Origin: Peribacillus butanolivorans | GTDB taxonomy: Bacteria; Bacillota; Bacilli; Bacillales; DSM-1321 | NCBI RefSeq assembly: GCF_001273755.1 | Contig: NZ_LGYA01000001.1 | Span: 2,388,214 to 2,452,213, forward strand | DNA length: 64,000 bases | Direction: 5' to 3' | Part shown: piece after piece, positions 26,813 through 35,381 of the stretch | How the letters are laid out: each line of letters starts with the position of its first letter | Position numbering within the stretch: the stretch's first letter is position 1 | Made by a program: the position numbers and the translations under genes | Notes under the pieces: model-generated | Seen by the model: the letters and a program-made list of their open reading frames with translations, nothing else | Told to the model about the DNA's origin: nothing | The model's database searches: none

Positions 26813-27408
26813 AAATACATCCCCTTCCCATAAAAGCCACTAGTTTTCCCTTATTAACTTACCTTTTATCTATCCCCTTTCAGAATGGATTTATTCGAGA
26901 TCGAAAATAGTTTATTACTGAATTTATATCTGGGTAAACAAATTTGTTATCTCAAGTAATTTCTATGAGTCACTATCAAATCGTGTGAGTAAAAAATCGA
27001 AGTTGGCCCCCTCGTAATGGGGATGTTTTATTTTCCCATAATATTGTTTCTCACTTCGTTTATACAAATCCTAAACTATGGGATTTTTTGTTTGTATTTT
27101 GCAGTGCCTTCAATTGTTCTTAGTTTTTATTAGGACAGAGCTTTATTATGAAATAGTGAATTTAAACGAGGATAAGGAAGATTGGAGTTTATTATAAAAG
27201 GATTGTATTCTATAAGTGGCAAAATTTTTTTGGTGGATTCTACAATCTCTCTGATCTTATATTCCATTTGTATTCATATTTTCTAGTTTGTCGAAACCTT
27301 TTTTATGGAACTCATGGAAATATTTTTGATTTTGAACAGTTAAATGTTACAATATGTAAATAAATCATGTAGCATTGAAAAACAATATAATTCATAGGAG
27401 TGAAACAA
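26813..27408. other. Spacer, promoter region only
   Basis: About 600 bases, AT-rich, with no open frame supported by a ribosome binding site and no repeat. It must hold the promoters of the leftward ThDP enzyme and the rightward VOC gene; I assign no specific boxes. Confidence 0.4.
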
Positions 27409-27831
27409 ATGTCAGTTGATGTTTATATTAATTTTAATGGGAACTGCCGTGAAGCAGTAGAGTTTTACGCACAGGTTTTTGGAACAGAAACACCACAAAT
27501 TATGACCTTTGGAGAAACACCACCTAACCCTGAATTCCCTCTCCCAGATGAAGCAAAAAATTTAGTTATGCACACAAGGCTTAATATTGATGGAAGTAAT
27601 GTAATGTTTTCTGATGTTTTTCCTGGTATGCCTTTTGTTGAAGGAAACAACATAAGCCTTGCAGTAGTTAATAAGAACATGGATGAAATTAAATCTATCT
27701 TTAATAAACTGAAAGAAGGCGGCACAGTAGTTATGGACCTTCAAGAAACATTCTGGAGCAAACTCTATGGTCAGGTAACAGATAAGTTCGGAATTATTTG
27801 GCAATTAAATTATGACACTGGAGAAATGTGA
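27409..27831 (+). CDS. VOC-superfamily protein, PhnB/3-demethylubiquinone-methyltransferase-like
   Basis: 140 residues, a single glyoxalase-fold unit: MSVDVYINFNGNCREAVEFY, VFGTETPQIMTFGETPP, VMHTRLNIDGSNVMFSDVFP, WSKLYGQVTDKFGIIWQLNY. The WxxxYGxVTDxFGxxW ending is diagnostic for the PhnB-like subgroup. Start ATG 27409 has GGAG 8 bases upstream. Function of this subgroup is mostly unknown; no catalytic assignment is possible. It is monocistronic, followed by a terminator. Confidence 0.88.
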   Translation: MSVDVYINFNGNCREAVEFYAQVFGTETPQIMTFGETPPNPEFPLPDEAKNLVMHTRLNIDGSNVMFSDVFPGMPFVEGNNISLAVVNKNMDEIKSIFNKLKEGGTVVMDLQETFWSKLYGQVTDKFGIIWQLNYDTGEM

Positions 27832-27862
27832 AAATACATTTTTGCTAGCAATTTCCAATATA

Positions 27863-27907
27863 GGATATAGGGCCTTTCTTCTAGAGAAAAGTTTCTATAT
27901 CCTTTTT
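27863..27907 (+). terminator. Terminator of the VOC gene
   Basis: GGATATAG (27863-27870) pairs with CTATATCC (27895-27902), with an inner CTTTCTTCTAGAGAAAAG hairpin, followed by TTTTTGTG. Confidence 0.8.
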
Positions 27908-28308
27908 GTGTTTCTAATACTAAAAATACCCTGTTTATCAAGTTGTGGATGTTGTAGGGTTAGATTCTAAAAGAAGTAATGAGATTAAGACTAATAACTG
28001 GTTACATTTCACCAATGACAAGTATACATTACATCTTATTATCAACAAAAAGGTTACCTTTCGAAAAAAGTCAGTATGTTTAGACTTTAAGGTCTATATA
28101 GACCATCAGAATGTCTGATTTTGAAGTTAGGTTTGGATCAATTATTAACTTATAAATTCAGAGGTTCAATAAAAGTTACAATACGTATATCCTTCGTTTG
28201 ATAGTGCATGTAATACAACTTGGATTGCTTGATGTTATTTAACAGTTTCATATTAGGTTGGTGCATTAAGATAAGTTTATAGTGCACTTTTTCGAACAGG
28301 TTAGCTGT
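27908..28308. other. Spacer with a perfect 14-base palindrome
   Basis: No gene. At 28091-28104 GGTCTATATAGACC is a perfect palindrome, overlapped on its left by AGACTTTAAGGTCT. Such sites can be repressor operators, but no gene starts next to it; the nearest gene on either side reads away or ends. Confidence 0.4.
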
Positions 28309-29112
28309 TCAAATACCCTCATTTAGTCTAGGTTTGGCTGGATCGCAGTTAGGCTTTTCAGAATTTGTCGATTCAGCGAGCTTCATCAAATAATAACATT
28401 CTTCACGCGACATATGATCCGCCATTAATGGAGAAAATGTTCCTAGAGCTTGTGCACTAAGTTCTAGTTCCTCCAATTCATTTAGAAAGTGCTGAAAAAG
28501 TTTTATTTCTAATGTGACGTCTACATTCATCTTTTCTAATGCAGGAAAAGTGGATAAATTAGTCCGTAAATATCCCGCCAATTCGACTGCTTTTATATAA
28601 TATTCATTAAAATGCTTCGTATATTGGTCACTTTTCTCTTTTAATCGTTTTTCAACATCATCCAATTTGGATGATATGGCACCCGCATGCCCAGCGGCAT
28701 CTAACAGCCAAACCAAATGATGATGAAGTTCATGATAAACTGGTGGGGTTTGATTGGATTTAAAGTGTTTTAATAACCTTAAATATTCTTCTAATTCGTT
28801 CACCATATGATTAAGAAATGTAGGTGAAAGATGTATTTTGATTTTCCCTACTAAATGTTTTTTCATTAGGTTTAACTTAAACTCTCGAAGTTTTAAAGCC
28901 GCATCTTCTGCCGCAAAAATCAATTGTGAAATATCTTCCGAATTGACTTTACCAAGGAGAGTGTCAAATATTTGAATAAACTCCGATGCAATTTCAATAT
29001 TTTCTAGTTCAACCGGTGCTAAAGACTCATGGATAAATCGGGAATGATCCCCTAAGATTTGCAGCCAAAACTGATGCTCGAATCTTGCTTTCTTTTCCCA
29101 TACTTCGCTCAT
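28309..29112 (-). CDS. DUF2935 family four-helix-bundle protein
   Basis: 267 residues, two related helical halves of the DUF2935 type: WEKKARFEHQFWLQILGDHS near the N-terminus and HHHLVWLLDAAGHAGAISSK at about 130, ending in LGTFSPLMADHMSREECYYL. The paired H and E residues (EHQFW, DHSRF, ADHMSREE) suggest a ferritin-like di-metal site. Function of the family is unknown. ATG 29112 follows GGAGGATAA. It appears monocistronic. Confidence 0.88.
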   Translation of the reverse strand: MSEVWEKKARFEHQFWLQILGDHSRFIHESLAPVELENIEIASEFIQIFDTLLGKVNSEDISQLIFAAEDAALKLREFKLNLMKKHLVGKIKIHLSPTFLNHMVNELEEYLRLLKHFKSNQTPPVYHELHHHLVWLLDAAGHAGAISSKLDDVEKRLKEKSDQYTKHFNEYYIKAVELAGYLRTNLSTFPALEKMNVDVTLEIKLFQHFLNELEELELSAQALGTFSPLMADHMSREECYYLMKLAESTNSEKPNCDPAKPRLNEGI

Positions 29113-29554
29113 TTATTATCCTCCATATCTTAATAATCGAAAACATTTATGATTTTTTATTCCTTTACGGATATACTTATGAACAAAAAAATGAAAAAAG
29201 GTCAGCAAAGTGTGTTTGCCCGCAAGTTTTTTTATTTGATTATCATTTTTAACGGAAAGAGAAAGGTTCGCTGCAGTCCTCTTTGCTCTTCAACTTATAC
29301 TACCAAGCAACTGTAGAATGTATATTCACTAGTTATTACATTTCCCAATAATCTTAACCTCACAATCGGTTTGTATAAGCCACAAGTGACGTATAACAAT
29401 GTGTAGAGCTTATTTATCTTAGGTCGGATTAGAAAGAACATTTTCATTATTGCAGTTGGTTTTGATATCCCACTTGAACAGTAGAGTTTTACACTTTCAT
29501 CACCATCTTCATAGAATTACTATATAGACTTTTATCGTCCCAAAATTTCGGAAT
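29113..29554. other. Spacer, nothing recognised
   Basis: About 440 AT-rich bases between the DUF2935 gene and the terminator of the catabolic operon. No supported gene or repeat. Confidence 0.4.
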
Positions 29555-29585
29555 ACAAAAAACGAGCCACTGAATAATTGGCTCG
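29555..29585 (-). terminator. Terminator of the AtuA operon
   Basis: CGAGCCA (29563-29569) pairs with TGGCTCG (29579-29585). Leftwards it is followed by a T-run (A-run 29555-29562). It is 15 bases after the last stop at 29600. Confidence 0.85.
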
Positions 29586-29599
29586 CCTTCGTAAGAAAA

Positions 29600-29932
29600 T
29601 TAATAATTTGAATCATCCACATCAGCTTCCATATCGATTTCCATATCCATTAAAGCCGAGCTCAAGCTTTTTCCATGTCGATCCAAAGTAAGTGATTTTG
29701 TGACGCCCCCTCCTAATGCGTTTTGCATGACAAAGTTCAATGCGCCAATTTTCGGCAGTTCATACCTAACCACATCACCCTTCACTATTTCGTGAAAGTA
29801 ATCCTTAACCTTTTCTGCTGTTACCTGTTTTTTTACTTTTTCATAATCTTCCATACGATAGACGATGACGGAAACATTTGAAATATTTCCTTTATCCCCT
29901 GACCTAGAGTGAGTGACTTGCTTGAGTTTCAA
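29600..29932 (-). CDS. AtuA-associated small ferredoxin-fold protein
   Basis: 110 residues: MKLKQVTHSRSGDKGNISNV, VVRYELPKIGALNFVMQNAL, GGGVTKSLTLDRHGK. The SRSGDKGN and FVMQNALGGGVTKSL motifs define the small partner domain that in other organisms is fused to the C-terminus of AtuA or encoded next to it. Its start overlaps the AtuA gene end by 29 bases, so translation is coupled. The two proteins presumably form one enzyme of unknown substrate here. Confidence 0.85.
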   Translation of the reverse strand: MKLKQVTHSRSGDKGNISNVSVIVYRMEDYEKVKKQVTAEKVKDYFHEIVKGDVVRYELPKIGALNFVMQNALGGGVTKSLTLDRHGKSLSSALMDMEIDMEADVDDSNY

Positions 29933-31289
29933 TCTTGCCGACCTCCTCGTACGTTACTTCGATTGTAATCTCTTCGCTAGGAATAAGAATGGATGCAATT
30001 GATACAACCTCTTGGACATTAACCCGAACACCACCGCCTCCAGCAGGCCCATTAGTATAGAGTGCTTCCACCTCTTGGCCGATCACATCAGCAGCTCCTT
30101 TATCAGCCGTCCTGGCAGCCACTCTTAATCGTACCTCGGATAGCCTTTCTCGGTCATACAACGGCTCTGAAATAGAAGATCCATACAGTGAATTAGAACC
30201 AATATGATCGATTCTCATTTCTTGAATCTCTATATTAGCCTGACTCAACCGGTGCCTCACTACTTCTTCCGCCTGTCTTGACCTTTCCAAACAACCCGAA
30301 CCGCCGTAACTAATTTCTGCTTCAACTATGTATCCGTCCACGTAGCCGATGCTCGTTTTATAGAGACCACTCTTCTCTTTTCCAGACACCCCAGTAATAT
30401 GCACTTGGTTTGTCACTTTTTCTATCACTTCTATTTGAGAGAAATCAGCAATAACATCAGGAGTAAGATATCGGGTTGGGTCGTGAATTTCATAAACAAC
30501 TTGTTCCTTTACGGTCGCAGCCGTAACCATACCTCCCGAATCCTCAAGCTTGGTTAAAAAAAAGTCCCCATTTCCCTGTACTTCGGCGATCGGATAACCG
30601 ACATTCCATAAGTCAGGAACATCCTTATACCCCGGATCGGCGAAATAACCACCTGTCACTTGGGCTGCACACTCGAGTAAATGACCAGCCGCTGTCCCCT
30701 TACCAAGAAGCTCATAGTCTGTATCCTGCCAACCAAATTCATGCTGAAGTGGTGCAACTACTAATGAGGGATCTGATACCCGGCCGGTAATTACAATATC
30801 TGCCCCTTCTTTCAACGCGGTAACAATTCCAGAAATTCCGATATATGCATTTGCAGAAATTATGGAAGACTTCACATCTTTCAATGGTACTCCGGTTTCT
30901 ATAATTGAGCATTCCGAGTACTTCTCGATGTTTGGATACACATCATCTCCAATTACTGCTGCTATTTTTAAATCATGGATGCCTTTTTCCTCTGCTATAT
31001 TCTTAACAATCTTAGCTGCAGCGAGTGGGTTTGCTGCTCCCATATTGGTAATTAATGTGACATTATTCTCGACACACAGTGATAAGACCTTATCCATACG
31101 ATACTTCAATAAATGGTTATACCCCATATCAGGATTTTTCATTTTCTCTTGCTGAGCAAGGGCAATTGTTCTTTCTGCTAAGCATTCAAAAATGATGTAA
31201 TCCAAATTTCCTTTTTGTATTAATTCCATCGCTGGTTCAATTCGATCGCCTGCATATCCCGCACCTGAACCAATTCTAATCTTCTTCAT
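29904..31289 (-). CDS. AtuA family (DUF1446) acyclic terpene utilisation-like protein
   Basis: 461 residues. The family signature is present: KIRIGSGAGYAGDRIEPAME, LDYIIFECLAERTIALAQ, VIGDDVYP, ADIVITGRVSDPSLVVAPL, HLLECAAQVTGGYFADPGYK, GNGDFFLTKLEDSGGMVTAA. AtuA was described in Pseudomonas citronellol/geraniol catabolism, but homologues occur in many unrelated operons. Here it follows a citrate-lyase-beta remnant and an M20D hydrolase, so a branched carboxylate or acyl substrate is a reasonable guess. ATG 31289 has GGGAGG upstream. Confidence 0.88.
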   Translation of the reverse strand: MKKIRIGSGAGYAGDRIEPAMELIQKGNLDYIIFECLAERTIALAQQEKMKNPDMGYNHLLKYRMDKVLSLCVENNVTLITNMGAANPLAAAKIVKNIAEEKGIHDLKIAAVIGDDVYPNIEKYSECSIIETGVPLKDVKSSIISANAYIGISGIVTALKEGADIVITGRVSDPSLVVAPLQHEFGWQDTDYELLGKGTAAGHLLECAAQVTGGYFADPGYKDVPDLWNVGYPIAEVQGNGDFFLTKLEDSGGMVTAATVKEQVVYEIHDPTRYLTPDVIADFSQIEVIEKVTNQVHITGVSGKEKSGLYKTSIGYVDGYIVEAEISYGGSGCLERSRQAEEVVRHRLSQANIEIQEMRIDHIGSNSLYGSSISEPLYDRERLSEVRLRVAARTADKGAADVIGQEVEALYTNGPAGGGGVRVNVQEVVSIASILIPSEEITIEVTYEEVGKIETQASHSL

Positions 31290-31331
31290 AAGATATTCCT
31301 CCCTTCAAGCTCCAGTAGGAACTGGAGTCGT

Positions 31332-31507
31332 CACGATTGATATAATTTAACTGATTGAAGGGTACGCTTTGCACGTTCTACAATAGGAAGGTCGATCATT
31401 TTCCCTTCAAGTAGTAATACACCTTCCCCTTTGGCTAATGCCTGTTCGAACGCTCTTACAATTCTTTCTGCTTCCTCGATTTCTTCAATATAAAGGTCTG
31501 CTCTTTT
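31332..31507 (-). pseudogene. HpcH/HpaI (CitE-like) lyase, C-terminal remnant
   Basis: 58 codons open leftwards without start: ADLYIEEIEEAERIVRAFEQ, ALAKGEGVLLLEGKMIDLPI, VERAKRTLQSVKLYQS, stop. This is the characteristic C-terminal segment of CitE/malyl-CoA-lyase-type enzymes (AxxIVxAFExA, GKMIDxPxVxRA). The upstream 200 or more residues, including the catalytic core, are absent; instead an unrelated 50-base stretch joins it to the M20D stop. A lyase gene has been lost from inside this operon. Confidence 0.75.
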
Positions 31508-31557
31508 TTATTATTGGAATGATTCATAGCGATATAAGAATTCGATTTCCTATATTT

Positions 31558-32700
31558 TTATTTGTTATATTTTTCAAAAGTTTCAATAACTACCCTAGTT
31601 AATATCTCAATTCCTGTGAAAATGGCGTCCTGATTAAATACCATGTTGGGATGATGTAGACCAGGCTCTAAATCGCAGCCCACACCCAGCATTGTGGCCT
31701 TGATTGCAGGCCTTTCTTTTGTATAAAAATGAAAATCCTCTCCACCGGGGGTAATAATAGGCCCCACAAGCCCTTTAGCCCCTAAGGTGTTTTCGATTGC
31801 TTTCTCCATAAATTCTGCTGCTTCTTTATCAACAGATGCGGCATAAACTCTTTCTTTGTGTTTGAAGCTTATTTGGCATTGATAGAAGACAGACATTTTT
31901 TTCAGGACATCATCCACCTTTTCAATCAATTCATCCATCGCTTCATTTGTTTGCGCACGTAAATCAAGGCTGAACTTGGAGGATCCAGGTATAATATTCG
32001 CATTTTCCCCTCCCGCAGAAACCTGTGTCATTTTGACTGAATAAGATAGTTGCGGGTTTAGACGGATTCCTTTAATTTGTTCAACAATCGAACTAATCAC
32101 TTCAATGGCATTTAAAGTTAAATGAGGTCTTGCGCCATGTCCGTCAAATCCGTGAATCTCACCAAATACTGTATCAGCTGAGCCATGAATGATGCCTGAA
32201 GAAGCTTGTCCATACTTAATTTCCTGTATAGGACGCAGATGAAGACCATATAGAAAGTCAACATCATCCAGTACCTGTTTTTCAATTATCTTTAAAGCAC
32301 CTTCACCAACTTCTTCAGCTGGTTGAAAAATAAATTTTAATGTACCTGGAAGAATAATCTTCATTTTTCTTAATAAAAGCAAGACACCTAATACAATCGT
32401 CATATGAGCATCATGTCCACAGGAATGGTTAGCACGAAAAGTGCCGTCCACATCTTGAAGTAGAGCATCCATATCAGCTCGTAATCCAATCGTTAAATTA
32501 CTTATACTGTCCTCTGGTGACCACTTACCTATAACTCCAGGCATATCCGAAAAACTGGTCACTTCAAGCCCGTTTTGTTGGATCACCTTTGAAATATAAG
32601 ATGTAGTCTGAAACTCTTTCCAGCTCACTTCAGGATTCTCATGAAGATGGTGGAAAATCTCCAAAACTTGAGGTTTTATTTCCGTCAATAATTCCTTCAT
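31558..32700 (-). CDS. M20D-family amidohydrolase
   Basis: 380 residues from ATG 32700 (AGGAG 7 bases upstream); the frame is open to 32730 but a GTG there lacks a site. The metal site is present: C94 and H96 (NHSCGHDAHM), E129-E130 (QPAEEVGEG), H154 (GLHLRP) and the C-terminal GLHHPN. M20D enzymes hydrolyse N-acyl or indole-acetyl amino acids and similar amides; AmhX of B. subtilis is a plausible relative. It is the second gene after the YfcC-like transporter, with only 19 bases between the transporter stop and this start. Confidence 0.88.
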   Translation of the reverse strand: MKELLTEIKPQVLEIFHHLHENPEVSWKEFQTTSYISKVIQQNGLEVTSFSDMPGVIGKWSPEDSISNLTIGLRADMDALLQDVDGTFRANHSCGHDAHMTIVLGVLLLLRKMKIILPGTLKFIFQPAEEVGEGALKIIEKQVLDDVDFLYGLHLRPIQEIKYGQASSGIIHGSADTVFGEIHGFDGHGARPHLTLNAIEVISSIVEQIKGIRLNPQLSYSVKMTQVSAGGENANIIPGSSKFSLDLRAQTNEAMDELIEKVDDVLKKMSVFYQCQISFKHKERVYAASVDKEAAEFMEKAIENTLGAKGLVGPIITPGGEDFHFYTKERPAIKATMLGVGCDLEPGLHHPNMVFNQDAIFTGIEILTRVVIETFEKYNK

Positions 32701-32719
32701 CAAACCGCTCCTTATTTTC

Positions 32720-34138
32720 TCAGGAGACACCGAGAGCGACTGCCGCTATTAATGCTAAACAAGCAATCAAAGTCCATCCGAGAATTAATTTCCAAATAAA
32801 TTTAACCCATCTCTCATACGGAATTCCAGCAATAGCCAGGTATCCCATTAATGCTGAGGAAGTTGGAATAATTGAGTTCGTAACAGAATCCCCATATTGG
32901 AAGGCAAGAACGGCAAGCTGTCTTTCCAATCCCAAAATATCAGTAATAGGAACCATAATTGGCATTGTAGCCGCAGCCTGTCCACTGCCTGAAGAAATGA
33001 ATAAATTAAGGAATGCTTGGGTGAAAAACATACCTACGACATTCAATGTTTGTGGTAGGTGACTTATCCCCGATGCTGCCATAAAGACTAACGAATCTAT
33101 GATTTTACCTTCTTCTAAAACTACTGTAATAGCCCTTGCAAAGCCGACGATCAAGGCACCAAATGTGACTGCTCTGGCTCCTTCAATAAATGAATCAAAA
33201 AGTTTCCCCAGTTGTAAACCGCCAACCAGCCCGCTAACGATACCCATAATCAAAAAAGAAGCCGTGAGCTCTGTTAAAAACCAGCCCCATTTAAACACGC
33301 CATAAATGTTAAAAGCCAGACCAAAGATCATTGCTAGAAAAACTAGTTTATGGCGTCCGGTCAACTCAGGGAATTCAACTAACCCGGTCGTTTGTTTTTC
33401 TTTTTGTTCAATATCATAGATTACACTTTTTTCAGGATTCTGTTTTACCTTATTTGCATAACGGCTGACATACCAAATGGCAAATGCCAGCACAAAAATA
33501 TAGACAACAAAACGGAATCCAATTCCAGAGAATAAAGGTACTTCAGCTAGTGATTGGGCAACCCCTACCGTGAACGGGTTGAGCATGCCTCCAAAAAATC
33601 CGCTAGCAGCACCAAGGGTAATCATAGCCGTTCCAGTAACCGCATCAAAGCCCATAGCCCTTGCTATCGCGATCCCTATAGGCACGAAGATAATGGTTTC
33701 TTCTGCCATCCCCATGCTAAAGCCGCCTATGGAAAAAAGCAACATACTCAACGGAATTAATAATTTTTCTCGCCCTTCAAGAGATCGTACCCCTTTATAG
33801 ACCCCTGCTTCAATCGCACCAGTAGTTCGAATAATACCAAATACACCACTTACAAGAAAAATATAAAAAATAATCTGGGCTCCCTTTTCTAAGCCCAATG
33901 GAATGGACGTGAAAAGGTCAAAGAAGCTCACAGGATCACGATCAATAGCATGATAGCTTCCGTCGACAACAAGCATTCTACCCGATTTCTCATCTTCAAC
34001 ACGATCGAATTCACCGGCTGGAATTACATATGAAGCAAGCCCTGCCATGATGATTATGATAAATATGAGCGTATATGTATGTGGCACTTTTAACCATGCC
34101 TTTTTCTTAACTGTCACATTATTTTTTTCAGTTTCCAT
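32720..34138 (-). CDS. YfcC-family transporter (DcuC/SCFA-type)
   Basis: 472 residues with about 12 hydrophobic segments. Signatures: VPHTYTLIFIIIIMAGLASY, VIPAGEFDR, GGFSMGMAEETIIFVPIGIA, LFISSGSGQAAATMPIMVPI and QYGDSVTNSIIPTSSALMGY. Members of this superfamily import dicarboxylates, short peptides or basic amino acids with protons or sodium. In this operon it is the likely uptake system for the substrate of the downstream hydrolase. ATG 34138 follows GATGAGGTGAAA. Confidence 0.88.
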   Translation of the reverse strand: METEKNNVTVKKKAWLKVPHTYTLIFIIIIMAGLASYVIPAGEFDRVEDEKSGRMLVVDGSYHAIDRDPVSFFDLFTSIPLGLEKGAQIIFYIFLVSGVFGIIRTTGAIEAGVYKGVRSLEGREKLLIPLSMLLFSIGGFSMGMAEETIIFVPIGIAIARAMGFDAVTGTAMITLGAASGFFGGMLNPFTVGVAQSLAEVPLFSGIGFRFVVYIFVLAFAIWYVSRYANKVKQNPEKSVIYDIEQKEKQTTGLVEFPELTGRHKLVFLAMIFGLAFNIYGVFKWGWFLTELTASFLIMGIVSGLVGGLQLGKLFDSFIEGARAVTFGALIVGFARAITVVLEEGKIIDSLVFMAASGISHLPQTLNVVGMFFTQAFLNLFISSGSGQAAATMPIMVPITDILGLERQLAVLAFQYGDSVTNSIIPTSSALMGYLAIAGIPYERWVKFIWKLILGWTLIACLALIAAVALGVS

Positions 34139-34188
34139 TATTTCACCTCATCCTAAATGATTTGCTACATCCGGTTTCAATAAAAATA

Positions 34189-35295
34189 TTAAACTTGCTC
34201 TTTTTTTATGGTTAATTGCCCAAGAACTTCCTCGTTGATATTAATTCCAAGCCCCGGTTCTCTTGTAAGATGTACATAGGGAATTTCATAATCAAGATTT
34301 CCAATGTCCTGACTGAATAGCAGTGGACCTGTCAGTTCTGTACTGGTAATATTTTTTCGTGAAATGGCCGTATGGTATCCTGCTGACGATCCGATTGAGG
34401 ATTCTACCATGGACCCAATTTGGCAGCTGATACCTGCAATCTCAGCTGTCTTTGCCAATTGGATTGCCTGATAAATTCCACCGCACTTCATTAGTTTTAT
34501 ATTGATTTTATCTACGGCCTTCTTTTTAATTAGTTCCTGTAGATGGTACCCGTGATGGATGCTTTCATCAGCCATAATGGGAATGGTTGTTTTTTCTTTG
34601 AGTTCTGCAAGACCGTCAATGTCTCCCATTCTTATCGGCTGTTCTAACCATGAAAGGTGAAATGGTTCCAAGGCTTTTACTGCTGGAAGGGCATTGGCAT
34701 AAGTTCCCCATCCCTGATTGGCATCTACCCGAATTGGAAACTTCTCCCCAACTTTTTCTCGAACCGCTGCTATACGCTCTACATCTGACTCAATATCCCA
34801 ACCTACTTTAAGTTTTAACGAAGTATATCCTTGGTCGACAGCTTCCTGAGCTTTTTCAGCCATAATCTCTGGTTCGTCAATACTTAAAACTTTTGCAAAC
34901 GTTAGGGATTCATGAAATTTCCCACCTAATAAATCATAAATCGGCAATTTTGTGTATTTTCCCATAAGGTCATAGCACGCAATATCAATGGCCGCTTTTG
35001 CTGAGGGATTTCCCATAATGGCCGAATTCATAATGTAGTGAATTTTTTCCAAATTAAATGGATTTTCTTGTTTCACTGCAGGCAAAAGGACATGCTTTAA
35101 TACTTCGAATGTTGCATAAAACGTTTCCCCTGTTACATGTTCATCAGGTACTGCTTCACCATATCCTACTAGCCCGTTATCGGCTATCAATTTTACGATA
35201 ACAGAAGGCATATACTTATATGTTTCATAGGAAATAACAAATGGTTCTTTTAAAGGCAAATGAGTGGCATAAATTTCACAACGTTCAATAATCAA
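34189..35295 (-). CDS. Enolase-superfamily enzyme, dipeptide epimerase / muconate-lactonising group
   Basis: 368 residues, complete. Catalytic residues of the MLE group are present: the KxK pair K161/K163 (LKLKVG), metal ligands D191 (RVDANQGW), E218 (WLEQP) and D243 (MADES), and the second base K267 (INIKLMKCGG). The C-terminal loop is QIGSMVESSIGSSAGYH rather than a clear dipeptide-epimerase DxD signature, so the substrate is open: dipeptide, N-acyl amino acid or lactone. Being first in the operon ahead of a transporter and an N-acyl hydrolase favours racemisation of an acylated amino acid (inference). Confidence 0.85.
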   Translation of the reverse strand: MIIERCEIYATHLPLKEPFVISYETYKYMPSVIVKLIADNGLVGYGEAVPDEHVTGETFYATFEVLKHVLLPAVKQENPFNLEKIHYIMNSAIMGNPSAKAAIDIACYDLMGKYTKLPIYDLLGGKFHESLTFAKVLSIDEPEIMAEKAQEAVDQGYTSLKLKVGWDIESDVERIAAVREKVGEKFPIRVDANQGWGTYANALPAVKALEPFHLSWLEQPIRMGDIDGLAELKEKTTIPIMADESIHHGYHLQELIKKKAVDKINIKLMKCGGIYQAIQLAKTAEIAGISCQIGSMVESSIGSSAGYHTAISRKNITSTELTGPLLFSQDIGNLDYEIPYVHLTREPGLGININEEVLGQLTIKKEQV

Positions 35296-35381
35296 AACTA
35301 AGCTCCCCTTTCATACTGTCGCTATATGTCGTTAATAAAAATAATATATACTAATCCCATTTTTCTGTAAAGTCTGAATTT

